The notes: generated by a model not told the origin, from the letters alone. DNA of 64,000 nucleotides from Kappaphycus alvarezii (GCA_002205965.3 NADL03000459.1:1984001-2048000), one strand, 5' to 3'. Positions 1 through 10,997 are shown, numbered from the stretch's first letter. Numbers and translations are program-made.

Positions 1-169
1 CTAGTGGCCGCACCCGTCATCATTTTCATCCTTGCAAACGCCATTTCCCGCCAATCAGTAATCACCCAATGTTTCACGTCCCCCATCTGCCGATACCCGC
101 AAGGATAACCACACACAAACTTTACACGACCCAACCCTGCCGACTCGACACTGTCATCAACATTTGTGC

Positions 170-1128
170 TCACGTGACCAATATCTGCAAGCCCTTCTTC
201 TTGACGACGGTTGAAACCTCTTCGGCTGCGACATTGGACGGTGGCAGCGGTGCGCCAATCCTGGACCCACCGGATGAGGACCCCGAGGAAGTAGTTGTGA
301 GCCGAAGAATGGCCAGTCCGATGGCGCCGGCGACGGCGATTACCCATTTGATGACACGATTTTCAACACGCTCGACAGCTGTGTAGATTTCGGCGACTGA
401 GGTCTCCATTCGTTTCTCAATGGCGTTGATGTCTGTCTTGAGAAGGGCAAAGTCTGCCTTTTCGAGAATACTCAGTTCGGAACGCAAGGAGGAAAATTCG
501 TTTTTGGTGACCATCTGTGTGGTGTGGTGACGGTTGGCGTGTTGCGAAACGCGAACCATTGCGTCGGTGATGGTTTCGCTTTGGGTTTGCGAGAAACCGC
601 CGGCTCTGAGAAAGTTAATCTTTGGGGCGAATGTCGGGTGGGATGGGACGGGTTAGAGTTGTGGGAAATGGTTGGTGGGAATATGTAAGTGGGGTGATTA
701 CGTACCATTCTGTGAGTGTCAAAAATGAGAAGTTGGTCGCAAAAGATTTGGTCATCTTTGGGGATTGATTTTTGTGAAGAGTTTAGAGCGGTGGCAGAAG
801 GATTAGAGGATGATGACGAATTGGGGAGAAAGGTAGGTCGGTCATTGGAAAGTTGACGGTTGGGGCCCGCGAGGGTTTTAGAGACACGAGCTATTTTGTG
901 TGCGTGCCGCATTTGCTGAAATGAAGATGTAAATTGAGGGGGAAAGACAATAGGGCGGGCGTGGATAGCGTAGTAGAGGTGTTCAATGCGATGCGTGGCG
1001 GTGGGGTAAGGGAGAGACTGGGCGAGTAGGATGGGGGTTTGTTGGTGGCAAGCGACAGGTCGTTGAAAGGGTGGGAGGGTGCGGATATGTTGGATTGGAA
1101 GAGGTGAATGGATGTGACGCCATTTCAT
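170..1128 (-). CDS. DUF1640 family (FMP32/CCDC90/MCUR1-like) mitochondrial inner-membrane protein, two exons
   Basis: Two exons are inferred: 1128-706 and 619-170, with an 86-nt intron 705-620 (GTACGT donor, AAAG acceptor). Both exons are in phase and the product is about 290 aa. The splice joins FDTHRM to INFLRAGGF, restoring the family hallmark 'FDTh..v..L..aGF' with the following TQSE stretch. After it come a coiled-coil segment (TKNEFSSLRSEL, ILEKADFALLK) and a C-terminal membrane helix (WVIAVAGAIGLAIL), then a Ser/Gly-rich tail. The first ~100 residues are basic and Pro/His-rich with few acids, which fits mitochondrial import. Relatives are inner-membrane proteins linked to cytochrome oxidase assembly or calcium-uniporter regulation. 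Odd: the usual long coil with its LDxNxEKGR block is missing between the EKADF segment and the membrane helix. The start is the first Met of the open frame; a Met near residue 73 is an alternative. Confidence 0.82.
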
Positions 1129-2005
1129 GGTTATGCTGAAGAGGAATGTGCATGAGTGGTTTTAAGTGAGAGATGGATTTTTGTCCAGCTGTCGTCGGGA
1201 CAAGCAATAGACATTTCAGACAAGGCGCTATCAATTCACACCATTGCATCATACTATTGTTTTTGCTTTTTTGAAAAAGGAATATTACTCAAGTCTGTTG
1301 CCATTGGCGCATTTGACGAAAACTCGACTAGTTGTATATATGTGATTGGTTGGATTAGTTTTTCTTGTTTTATTTAAATTACAGTTTATTCTTATTTGAG
1401 ATTTACAGTACAGAAAACCATTTGCCTACTGTACCTCAAACATTGAGCACCTGTTGCCCTGTACAGTACAGTAACTCATCATCGTTGGTCAGTCGCAACG
1501 ATGTCTATTGCATCTACTGTCCTTTAGCATCCATTGGAGTTCAGAGATCCCAACGACATTGTCAGGGTCATTGCATAGATCCGCGAATTCCTTGTGCATC
1601 ATCTTGATCCAGTTCTGTTTAGTTACACGATGGCAGAATTACCACTTTCTTGATTCATCCAGAGCTGGAACCATCTCCACCGCCATCTCATCATTTTCCT
1701 CGCTGCCTTCCCCACCCTCCAGCCATCCTCACCTCCAACATCTATTGCAAACACCCCACAGCCCGCCCTCCAACCTCAACACCAAATCATCCGTGCCCTA
1801 AACCCTCCTTTTAATATCACCGCCCCAACCTCTCTCACCCCCATGTCACCCTCACCACCTTCCCCACGCAACCACCGCACAACACTACATAAACACGTCG
1901 CAACCACCCACCACGTGGACGTCGACCCACCCAAAACACCTCTCCCGTCACAACCAACCCATCCACCAACCCACCCCCTACCTCACCTCACCCACCCATC
2001 CACCA
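1129..2005. promoter_or_regulatory. Divergent intergenic region between the DUF1640 gene and the first NF-YB gene
   Basis: The two flanking genes are transcribed away from each other, so this 877-bp stretch must hold both promoters. The half nearer NF-YB (about 1640-2005) is C/A/T-rich on the plus strand with very few G's, like the pyrimidine-rich leaders seen before other host genes here. TACAG-type pentamers occur near 1407-1475. I see no convincing coding region. Confidence 0.5.
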
Positions 2006-2413
2006 ATGAAGCGTAAAGCAGAACAACTCTCACCCGTCACCTTTGTCTCTGAGACTACCACACCTCCCCTCAAACGCAAACGTCCTCCCAACACCGTGGA
2101 CCATTCCTTACCCATTGCCAACATTTCACGTATCATGCGAAGTAAAATCCCAAGCAATTGCAAAATCGCAAAGGATGCAAAAGATTCCGTCCAGGCTTGT
2201 CTCTCCGAATTTGTCGGCTTTGTCACCTCGGAAGCCGCACACCAGTGTAAACGGGAAAAGAGAAAGACCATGAACGGCGATGATTTACTCGCCGCTCTGT
2301 CAAACCTGGGCTTCTTCGAGTATGTAGAGCCGTTGAAAATGTACCTTTTGAAGTTTAGAAAGCATCAAGCGGCGGAAAAGGAGGAGTGGTCTAATGCCAA
2401 ATGTGGCGGGTGA
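2006..2413 (+). CDS. NF-YB/Hap3-like histone-fold protein, divergent paralogue
   Basis: 135 aa, no intron needed. A basic N-terminus with two K/R clusters (MKRKAE, KRKR) precedes a complete NF-YB histone fold at about residues 35-120: [69 protein letters not shown] pairs with NF-YC and NF-YA to bind CCAAT boxes in the nucleus. Compared with the neighbour at 4485, the helix-2 'QECVSEF' is QACLSEF and the normally invariant 'DDxLWAMxTLGF' is [12 protein letters not shown], so Glu and Trp are both replaced by Ala. This is either a specialised NF-YB or a duplicate under relaxed constraint. It is not Dr1 or POLE3, because the LPIAN and NGDD segments are NF-YB type. Confidence 0.85.
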   Translation: MKRKAEQLSPVTFVSETTTPPLKRKRPPNTVDHSLPIANISRIMRSKIPSNCKIAKDAKDSVQACLSEFVGFVTSEAAHQCKREKRKTMNGDDLLAALSNLGFFEYVEPLKMYLLKFRKHQAAEKEEWSNAKCGG

Positions 2414-4484
2414 ATCACGTGCGTGTGGATACCGCTTTTGCAACACATGCGGTCCGTGCCTCGTCGGTGGCGAGCGGGGAGACAGTTGTGTTGCGGGGTG
2501 TTTTGCAAGCTGCGTGCATTGTGTATTGTATCGTGTTGTGTGGCATTGGCGAGTGGCTGGTAACTGTCGTAGATTTGACTTGCAAAGTATGTAACATTTT
2601 TCCGAGTGTGTAAAACAAAAGGCTGCTGTTCTGCTACAAGATGATGTCGTATGCTAAAGGCCCGTGGCGTCCCACTTTAAAATGGCTTTTTTTTCCGGTG
2701 CAAAACAGCGGAGAATGCGTTGCGGCATATGGTACAGGCATGGTTTGACGAGGGAAATCGGGATGTGGGGCTTGGAGGGGATGCGAAGGATGTGGGGAAT
2801 GGCGCTGGATCGGTCGGATGGCTATTGCCACGTGTAGGGCAGGGCGGTTGTGGAGTGCTGTGAAGATTGAGCACTGTCGAGGCGGGTTTGTAGAGAGTGG
2901 TGCAATGTATTGCAGGGAAGCTGGCGCGCAATATGGTACCGTGCGTTTGACTTGAGGTTTGTTGGGTTGGGGAGTGTGATCATTTTATGGAGATGTTGCT
3001 TTTGAATGGGGTCGGTCCACGCAGTGTTTGGTGGGGAAAAGATGTTGGAATGGGATTCTCCCTATGTTCATTTTGTTGTGAGGCATGCGCTCAATTTGCA
3101 CGTTCTTTTTCGGTGGCTTTATCGGTACGGTAGCAATATTTGACGCACAGGTCGTTGGCCGCAACAAGGGCAGGCATTCGGATGACATCTGCGGAGGTCA
3201 GTGATTGGACCTGTGGAAGGGGAATGTATACATTGTCTAGTTTTGCCGATATCATTGCTATTAGGAGCTGGAGATACAGAGCAGAAAATGCACAGTAGCA
3301 TTGTGTTTGTCAGTACACGTTTGCAGTAGGACAAAGATTTGCGGAAATGATATCTGTAGAGGCGTGGTTGAGCGAAGTGTGATTCACGAGGCAAGCATCT
3401 AGCATCGACACAGGCACGGTCCGCAAATGGAGGGCTGGGAACAGAGATGGCGTGACGGCGACCGTCGTGACGGCAACTGAAACTCCATCTCTGGTCCTTG
3501 ACCCCAATTGAGGCTGGTTGCAGGTGCCATAGATGCTTTGGTACAAACTAGCGTTTGCGCGGAACAGCGGGAATAAAATTTGGACGAAGGGGTTTTCACA
3601 AGATGGTATCTACTCATCTTTTGGGGCAATAGATGACTTTTCTCGGAAAACTATGGATTTAGCTTTTTATTTGCTGTAATGGGTTGACTGACCGATTTTG
3701 TGATTTGTTGCTGTAGAGGCATATCTCAACTGCTTAATCGGCAGGTATGATTGGATGCATCGTGTTAATAAAGGACATAACAGCGCCACTTGGCAGGACG
3801 AAAGCAAATAAAAAACGTGGGTAACACTACTCAAATTAGAAGAAATAGCGGAGCTTGAAATTCCGGTGGCTGGTTCCAGAAGTGGAGGTAGCGGCAGGGC
3901 TACGATGCCTTCGGTGTCTCGTTGTTTCCAAAATATGTTTAGTATTGAAAAGCGAAAAAAATTACGGATTTTCTCAATTGAAATAAATTCTTTTTTGTTT
4001 TTTGTTTTTCATCTGCTCTAGAAATGTTGGCACTGGAGGGCACAAGAGGCTAATTTGTGAAACGGTAGGATGATGGCTTGGGGAAACGGAAAATTCGGAA
4101 AATCTAGGTGCACAATACACAATACAGCGGCGATTGGGAAGAACTGCAGCGAATAAGAATTAAGTCGTGCCGTGGTTGAGCCACTTGCCATTCGCAACAA
4201 TATTTTTCTCTTCGCTACAGCCAACGTATACTTAACAAACACCCACTTCTCATCCGCCATCTCTCGCTGCATTCCCTCCCCTTACCCTGAACACCTTTGT
4301 CCATTTTCTTCCTCCCGAGCACCGAACCACGACAGTCGCGCCCACCACACCCAACCTTGAAAAACAACCAAAAAACATCAAAACAAATTTGGAAAACTAC
4401 CCTACCCCGCCGATCCGTTGCATTCTAAACCTTTCCAACACCTTCCAATTCAGTCTGTACCCGACCGTTCGTTTGTGATTCGTC
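2414..4484. other. Intergenic region between the two NF-YB paralogues
   Basis: About 2.1 kb without a supported gene. Several short open frames occur on both strands, but none shows a domain or a credible composition. The stretch 3940-4010 is A/T-rich with T runs. The last ~160 bp before 4485 are C/A-rich leader-like sequence, including one CCAAT at 4445-4449, about 36 bp before the ATG, which could be chance. Confidence 0.5.
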
Positions 4485-4865
4485 ATGTCCGAGACTCAAC
4501 CCACCGAGGAAAACGATCAAATCGTCCGCGAGCAAGATAAATACTTGCCCACCGCAAACATCCAGCGCATCATGAAAAAAGCCCTTCCCAGCAACGCCAA
4601 GGTCGCAAAGGACGGAAAGGACACCGTGCAGGAATGCGTCTCCGAATTTGTCAGCTTCATCACCTCGGAGGCATCAGATAAGTGCCAGCGTGAGAAGCGC
4701 AAAACCATCAACGGAGATGATATCCTCTGGGCAATGAGCACTCTCGGCTTTGACAAGTACATCGAACCACTCAAGCTTTATTTGGCACGCTATAGGGAAA
4801 CCGTTATGCAAGAAAAAGGAGAAGATTCCAAGAATACAGATGGACCCAAGACCGCCGCCACCTAG
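4485..4865 (+). CDS. hap3: Canonical NF-YB (Hap3) subunit of the CCAAT-binding factor
   Basis: 126 aa, single exon, start in a clean leader. The histone fold spans about residues 19-108 and carries all family blocks: [83 protein letters not shown]. The length and short acidic/polar tails match fungal and animal NF-YB cores. It should heterodimerise with NF-YC/Hap5 and, with NF-YA/Hap2, bind CCAAT boxes to control respiratory and growth genes. It lies 2.07 kb downstream of the divergent paralogue on the same strand, which suggests an old tandem duplication; the two proteins differ at many positions, so the duplication is not recent. All DNA- and partner-contacting residues that I know as conserved are present, so this is probably the working copy. 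Confidence 0.93.
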   Translation: MSETQPTEENDQIVREQDKYLPTANIQRIMKKALPSNAKVAKDGKDTVQECVSEFVSFITSEASDKCQREKRKTINGDDILWAMSTLGFDKYIEPLKLYLARYRETVMQEKGEDSKNTDGPKTAAT

Positions 4866-6351
4866 ATTCAAGCGCCATCTTTTTGTTGGCAAGACGAGGG
4901 GGATTGTGGTACCCCTTTGTGATTCTCTGCTTGACTCACTTTCTTCTATCACCACCCCCTTCCCCCGTTGCCCAAGTTTTCTCGTACAGACACATGCTCG
5001 TTCTTTGCACATCCTCTCTGCCTTGTATCCTGGGTTCCCTTCCAATAGCCCCTTGTAGGTTTGGACTCATTCGCACCCGACACTTTTGGCCGCCTGACAA
5101 CACCCGTCCAGCACACCATTGCCTCAACATCTTTATTTCGTACGGGTTCTCTCGCCGCCGAAAGGCAAAAGCCGTGTAGATCTAGTAGGAGCGTAAAGTG
5201 ATGATACGAAAACACAACTAAGCTTTAAATCCCGACCACTCCCACCCCCTCCAATCCACGAGTGGCAAATCCCCATCCCAACACAACCTCTCACAAACCA
5301 ACACCTCACCCCCCCCAAAAAAACACTCCCCACACCCACATCCACCCGCCACGCAAGTCCCACCCCACCTCAAACCCCCCAAAAACCAACCCCATTCCCC
5401 TACCCCACTCTCGTGGAACCCACTCACACGCTATGCAGCCACTCTCATCCCCCCGCACACACCCCCACTGCTCTACCACCGAGGCGTGCTATCCAACCGA
5501 ATCACCTACACTGCATCGGCACCGCACATTGCATCGCGCCCGTCTGGCACGTGGCGTACCGCTTCGTCGATTCCGCGCATGGCTCGCAATATCTGGCACG
5601 GTCATGATATCGATCTCTCATTTCTCGTGCTCACCCTCCCACACCCCTCCCCCCCGCTGGCGCTGCTGCTGTTCCCGTGGCAGAGTTTTCCGGTGTGGTG
5701 TGATGATTGGACTGGCATTGGTGGGCGGTTGATGGGGCACGGCCCGAGACGTGGGGGGTTTTTGGGGGTTTGGGGCACTGTATTTTGGGGAGGGAAATTG
5801 GTGTAAAATGGGGATGTGCGGGTATGGTTGAAGGGGATTTAGGTACGGGACAAGTACATGTACGGTACTGTAGGATGGCGTGGTTGTTGGAGGGTCACTT
5901 ATCGTACAGACCTAAATTTAGTTGGGGATTAAGATTGTCGGCCAGATACTCGGTGATTTGCAGCTGTGGGAACTGTTTTGTTGAATGAAATGGTGTGGGA
6001 CATCCAAAGGTGACCGTCAATACTGTACGATGCATAGGACTCTCTTGGTCGGAGTGGAACAGGGCATTACAATAGCGTCGATATTTGAGCCCCGCTGCCC
6101 TGGTGCTAGTGCTGTTTTACTGTACTGCACAGTTCAGTACAGTACAGTACAGTACGGTACGGTAGCTTTGTTGCAGACTTCTTGTGTGCGGCGCTGTTTA
6201 CTGTTGTGATTTGGCCCAGGAGGGGCAAGCTGGGTCCGACTGAAGGGACCATCAAATAGAGTGACTACAGTACAGTTGTAGTTTACTGTAATGTAGTGTG
6301 ACCGCCGCCGTGCTACTGTACGTGCACTGGACGGGAAGAAAAAGTTTAATG
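4866..6351. other. Intergenic region with C-rich low complexity and TACAG pentamer clusters
   Basis: About 1.5 kb between the NF-YB gene and the first LTR. 5220-5480 is strongly C/A-biased on the plus strand, producing open frames full of His, Pro and Thr that I do not accept as genes. Between 5850 and 6170 there are repeated GTACAG/TACAGTA pentamers, densest at 6125-6165, where GTACA units run head to tail. No gene seen. Confidence 0.5.
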
Positions 6352-6476
6352 TGTAGGGCATTACAGTAAGTACAGTACAGTAGCACCACACCTTAAGTAC
6401 CGGCGGCTAAACCGTCTCGCCCGAGGCACTCCCGATCCGATTCTTATCCTTCACGAATAAACCACTGCTTCCTACA
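6352..6476 (+). repeat. 5' LTR of copia element 1 (125 bp)
   Basis: Starts TGTAG and ends CTACA, a 5-bp inverted terminus typical of LTRs. The same sequence recurs in direct orientation at 11352-11474 with only a few differences. It contains a GTACAGTACAGTA run. A primer-binding site follows directly. Confidence 0.88.
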
Positions 6477-6490
6477 TGGTAGCATCGCTG
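6477..6490 (+). other. Primer-binding site of copia element 1
   Basis: TGGTAGCATCGCTG starts immediately after the LTR. It reads as the complement of a tRNA 3' end finishing in CTACCA, as for retrotransposons primed by a tRNA 3' terminus. The leader 6491-6675 then leads to gag. Confidence 0.65.
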
Positions 6491-6675
6491 TTCTACGGGC
6501 TCGAATCTCTCGCCACGTGAACCGTCCAACGATCCGGACGCAAAGTCAACTTGCTTGAGGTCTCCTCGCTAACGACAAAGATCACCCAAAACAACCCCAT
6601 CACAAACACCTCAAAACACCTTCCAACCCCCCATCTCCGTCACACCACCTCTACCCGCCGATCTACGCTATCACA

Positions 6676-7818
6676 ATGCCGAACGCTACTCAAGACACTC
6701 CGCAAGCTCCTTCAAGGCATCCAAACCCAGCCCAACTGCAGCTGATCGAACAAATCAAGGGATTTCTGAAACGCCCCCAAGCATTACGTCGCGAAGACGC
6801 ATGGCCATGTTTCATGGATGGAATGACTATCGTACACGTCAAAGAGTTCATCATCAGTTCGACGAACACCAAAACAAGAATCCCGGACTGGCTTGCAAAC
6901 GCATTGAACGAAGACTTCCGCACATTTCACAACGAGGAAGAGATCTCGGAACACTTTCAGTGGTTCGTGGATCCCTATTCGATCGCAGACATCGATCCAT
7001 TCTGGAAGCTGACACTCTTTCGAATCTTACGTGCATTCGCCGGATGTCGCAAGGCACGCAACACACAATTAATCGACGATTCGATCAAGGCAAACCTTCT
7101 CGGAGAAGAACCGTTCAACGATGAAGACTCCTATCATCGCGAAGCAGATACACTCGAAACCTCCGAAGACCCCACCAGCCCAATCGTTGTCGAGACCAAG
7201 CCGAAACTTGACTTGACAAAAAGCATCCAGACAATTACATCGATATTCGGTCCATCAGATCGCATCAAAGGTGAAGAAACAGAGCCATTCTTCCAACGAA
7301 TCAAACCCATTCTGGATCAAATGGAAGCTTCTCAGATCCCAACCGCATTTGGCGTCACGCTGTTATTCTCAGTCCTGACTGGAAAAGCCCGACAAGCGGC
7401 CACCAAACTTCGAACAAACAACATCAAGCTTGATGAATTTGTCCAGAATCTGTGTAATCTGATCCTCTACGAGCCCAACATCCAAGCAAGAAAAATCAAC
7501 CGCTGGAACACAACATCATTCGACACATTCCGGACCAACTTCGCGGTATACCACGAGGCAGCTTCAATGTGCATCGACCACGTCGTAGCACATCACAGCG
7601 ATCTCCCTGCTTTCATGTCAACACCAAAATTAGTTCTGAACCGCTTACGAGAAATATTCAAGGGAGAGACATGGTGCAAGACCCTCTATGAGGAACACTC
7701 ACCTCATCAAACCCCGGCCGTGTTGGCAGAACTCGTCAAACCCGCAGCTTCGAATTTCGATGACCAACACCGCTCTCAAACCACACAGACCGCAGGAACA
7801 TCCTCTTACCACATCTAA
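6676..7818 (+). CDS. Copia element 1 gag, N-terminal part
   Basis: 380 aa, open from an ATG in a C/A-rich leader to a TAA at 7816-7818. It is a Ty1/copia-type capsid protein: a helical region with a capsid core around residues 190-330 (segments such as FFQRIKPILDQMEASQIP and GKARQAATKLR). It forms the particle in which the element's RNA is reverse-transcribed. The same reading frame stays open after the TAA up to 8448 and includes the nucleocapsid zinc knuckle, so the TAA is either a readthrough stop or a single disabling mutation. A second, inverted copy of residues ~1-260 lies at 11542-12430, truncated. Confidence 0.8.
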   Translation: MPNATQDTPQAPSRHPNPAQLQLIEQIKGFLKRPQALRREDAWPCFMDGMTIVHVKEFIISSTNTKTRIPDWLANALNEDFRTFHNEEEISEHFQWFVDPYSIADIDPFWKLTLFRILRAFAGCRKARNTQLIDDSIKANLLGEEPFNDEDSYHREADTLETSEDPTSPIVVETKPKLDLTKSIQTITSIFGPSDRIKGEETEPFFQRIKPILDQMEASQIPTAFGVTLLFSVLTGKARQAATKLRTNNIKLDEFVQNLCNLILYEPNIQARKINRWNTTSFDTFRTNFAVYHEAASMCIDHVVAHHSDLPAFMSTPKLVLNRLREIFKGETWCKTLYEEHSPHQTPAVLAELVKPAASNFDDQHRSQTTQTAGTSSYHI

Positions 7819-8448
7819 GACGGCACCCAGCAACAAATTGATCATACAGCTACGCTTGTAGCCGCATTCTTTGCAAAGACACCGCCCCCACCATTCCATC
7901 GACGGCCCGCCAGGTATCGCCAGAAGCCCTCATTTTACCGCAAGAACACGCATCGCCACCGCCAGGTACCAAACTCATTGCGCAGGGGACAAACCATTTG
8001 CTACGGATGTAAGATGCCTGGACACATACTTCGTTTTTGCCCCGAGAAGACTAAATACACAAGCCGACTGCATCGCTTCAAGAACATCGGAACGGCAGCT
8101 CACATGGTACTAGAAAACGCCGACAACGATCCAGACGAGGCAACCGAAGAACTCGTCGCATACCTCGACGCCGAGCTCTCCGATCCGACCGCGGGACACG
8201 ACCCTCAGGAGATCGAATTCGAAGAATGGATCTGCGCCTTCCTGGATACCATGGACAACAAGACGCTAAACAACGATGCGATAAGCGGTCCATCATCAGC
8301 GTTCAACGTTGCATCCACGCCCGGCTCCAATTTTTCTCTTCAATCCTTCCAAGCTGGCATTGTCGAAATGGACATAAACTTCGCCCACAACGTCCTGAAC
8401 CACATGCTCATCGAGCTCCCCGAAATCTATGCTCCACGGACTGGTTAA
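7819..8448 (+). CDS. Copia element 1 gag C-terminal part with CCHC zinc knuckle
   Basis: Continues in the same frame as the gag at 6676 after the TAA at 7816-7818. A basic, Pro/Arg-rich linker precedes a nucleocapsid knuckle CYGCKMPGHILRFC (CX2CX4HX4C), coded near 8000-8042, then an acidic segment (DNDPDEATEELVAYLDAEL). Knuckles of this kind bind the element's RNA. The frame ends at 8448 where pol continues in a different frame (overlapping from 8226), a -1 relation that could be programmed or the result of decay. There is no own convincing ATG near 7819, so expression would need readthrough or an internal start (ATG at about 8011). Confidence 0.65.
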   Translation, partial: DGTQQQIDHTATLVAAFFAKTPPPPFHRRPARYRQKPSFYRKNTHRHRQVPNSLRRGQTICYGCKMPGHILRFCPEKTKYTSRLHRFKNIGTAAHMVLENADNDPDEATEELVAYLDAELSDPTAGHDPQEIEFEEWICAFLDTMDNKTLNNDAISGPSSAFNVASTPGSNFSLQSFQAGIVEMDINFAHNVLNHMLIELPEIYAPRTG

Positions 8449-10997
8449 ATAACGTCGGCTGGAAACCAATTCGTATCGCGACACTCCCGGAACCGACTAT
8501 CCCTTTTCGCTTCGGTGGCGTTCCCATAGCGGCACTACACGCCGTATGCCTCGTCTGCAGAATCACCGACAACTCCGGAGGTCCCCACACGCTCCGCCTC
8601 GTCGCTTTGGTTCTCCTCCCAACTCCTATCCCCTTCCTCCTCGGCTTACAGAGTCAGCGACACCACTCTTTCGACATTTGCCTCCGAGAAGACCCCCACA
8701 GCTGCCACCTCAAAGTCCATAAATGGAATTCAACCCACCCACTAATCGTCAAATCTCACGTCTGGACGCACTTCGAGCCACTCTCGAACGATCCGGATCC
8801 ATCCTTTTGTTGGGACAATCTGATCACTGACACACTCAACATTCAGCACTCCCCCTTGAGCAACCATGCCTTCTGGAACCCCATCACCACAAATCCAACA
8901 CTGCTCACCATAAAACCTCCGTGGGAACGAGACGGCTGGCGATCCAAGCTATCCATCGAAAACATCGATCATCTACACAAAGCTCTCCGCCACCCGACCG
9001 ACAGCTCGCTTATCAACCTGTTCCGGCAGCAATCAGAGGGAAGGAAATTACCAGCCGCCCTCACGGCACGAATTCGAAGGCAACAAGCTGAATGCAGACA
9101 ATGCGCTGAAACAGCCGAACTTCCCCGCGTCCGTAAACTTGCAATTCCAGCTCCGGCGACTCCAAACATCGCAGTGTCCTTAGATGTCATGCCGCATAAC
9201 GTGTACTCATCCTTCGTCAAGTTTCTGGTCATGTTAGATTACGGAGACAATATCCTGAAACTGGCATACCTCCGCGATGACTCCGCACTAACAGCCTTCC
9301 TGGCATATCTCTACCGATGGATATCCAATTTCGACGCACCGCTCTTCACCATCGTCGACCGGGGATCCAATCTGGTCAACACGCTCATGGCCGACAACCT
9401 TCGCCCCCTTAATTCCCAACTCTGCCCGATACCGACAGAATCACCATGGTCTCTCGGCTCCAACGAAAGATTGCATCGTTTCCTGCACAAAGCGATGGAC
9501 AAACTTCTCCTCACCCCGCAATTCGAACCCGGTCCCGGATACGAGCAGCTCATGGCCGAGGTGGAGATGGCCTGGAACTTCACGCAACACACGAACCGCG
9601 TGCTACCCCACTTCAATCGATTCGGAACCATGCCCCGCGTCCTCGGCGAACTGACAGACGCACCCTCCACTCGCGAGCGCATAGCACTCGCGGAGATCGC
9701 ACGGACGGAAACAGAGAAGCTCCGCGCCGACGCAGTCATTCAGAAGGCACTCAACCCACGTCATCACCAAGAGATTCCTTTGCAGAGACGGCCAACAACC
9801 CCCACCGATTTCAAAGGGATCGATATCCAACGTCACGGACCCGAAATAATTATCACGCAACGCGCCTATGTTTCGAAGATAACAATTCCAGATGATCTTA
9901 ACAAGCTACCGAAACCCGAACTCAATAGGCCCTTGACCTCAGACGAAACATCCAAGCTACGCTCCGACGCAGGAAAACTCGCATGGATAGCAGTCGGAAC
10001 GAGCCCTTGTTCATCCTTCAGGCAAGCGTCGCACTCCAGAAGAACACGGACCAACGATTCTCTCCTCTTTCGGTACTACGAAACACCCGTCAAATACTTT
10101 CAGCAGTCCAGAAAAACGATATGGCAGCCATCCGGTACATACCACTCGACCCTGACACACTCCATATCCGTCTGTATTCGGACGCCTCATTCCAAAACCT
10201 GGACACTAAGAACTATCAGGTCGGATTCATCATCGGACTCGCCGACAAAGAAGACCACATCAACGTCGTACACTGGCACAGTTCCCGCGCATCAAGACGC
10301 CCCACTCCACGGAGGAGTCCGAACTCATGGCCCTAGACGTCGCCTTCCGCAGCATCGAGAACATATCGCACGTCATCTTCGACCTTGCGAAGAAAATAGT
10401 TCCGATTGTCGCGTACATCGACTGCGATACCTTGTGGGCCAACCTGATGAACGATACAGTCCCATCCATTCCAGAAATCGGATACAGATGTCGCGGTTCA
10501 TCTCTAGAGGAAAGGTCGCCTCCGTATGCTTGATCCCCGGCACTCTCAACCCTGCAGATGCGATGACCAAAGCGAATCCCAACAAGATGCTTCAATCCAC
10601 ACTGAAAACAAACAAATGTGCCACGCCAAGCAAACGCGTCTTCATGTTGCAGGACTCACCGTATCGTCACCTTAATTGGATTCCAACCACAAAAGTTCCG
10701 ATGCCCAGCGACAGGACGAACGGTGAAAACTGCGACTCGGGACAAAGAGAAGAACCGCACAAGGCAGAGATCACAATGGTTAGCCACTCATCCGAAAATC
10801 TCACAGGCACCCACCATCCCGGATCGCAGGAGGCACCACCGCTAGCTTCACGAAGTCGTAGTCCCCTAACCCAGAACCCACCCCATAGGGGCTCGGAGGA
10901 TCGAGCATTGCCCAGCGAACGGCACTCCCCCCGAAGGGTTCGCGATACTTCAGCGCACCTAGTGTCGGACAGCTCTCACCCCACTATGCTGGGCTAG
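8226..10997 (+). pseudogene. Copia element 1 pol: protease-like, integrase, deleted reverse transcriptase, broken RNase H
   Basis: A long frame begins with a retropepsin-like region without a visible DSG/DTG. It continues into copia integrase: the HHCC finger (HKALRHPT ... CRQC), then the catalytic triad SLDVMPH, IVDRGSN and LGSNERLHR (D, D, E), about 9180-9480. At about 9771 (NPRH) the sequence jumps directly to the C-terminal end of reverse transcriptase (QRHGPEIIITQRAYV), so the integrase tail, RT fingers and the YVDD palm are absent. The inverted copy at 12545-13158 keeps the integrase tail, proving a deletion here. RNase H (LYSDASFQN, 9983-10336) and its end (MALDVAF..., 10327-10533; NPADAMTK in the main frame near 10550) are spread over three frames. 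Non-functional as reverse transcriptase. Confidence 0.85.

Noticed and set aside
5262..5732. 156-codon plus-strand open frame rich in His, Pro and Thr
   Set aside because: The strand is C/A-biased and all three frames are nearly stop-free; no domain, and the reverse strand is open too. A composition artefact.
6477..6530. Possible tRNA half in the copia 1 leader (contains GGGCTCGAATCTCTCGCC)
   Set aside because: The distances between the TTCGA-like loop and the CCA-like end do not fit a tRNA T-arm and acceptor stem; only a 14-base primer-binding site is supported.
9983..10533. Separate small genes at the RNase H region of copia 1
   Set aside because: They are pieces of one RNase H domain shifted between frames, not independent genes.
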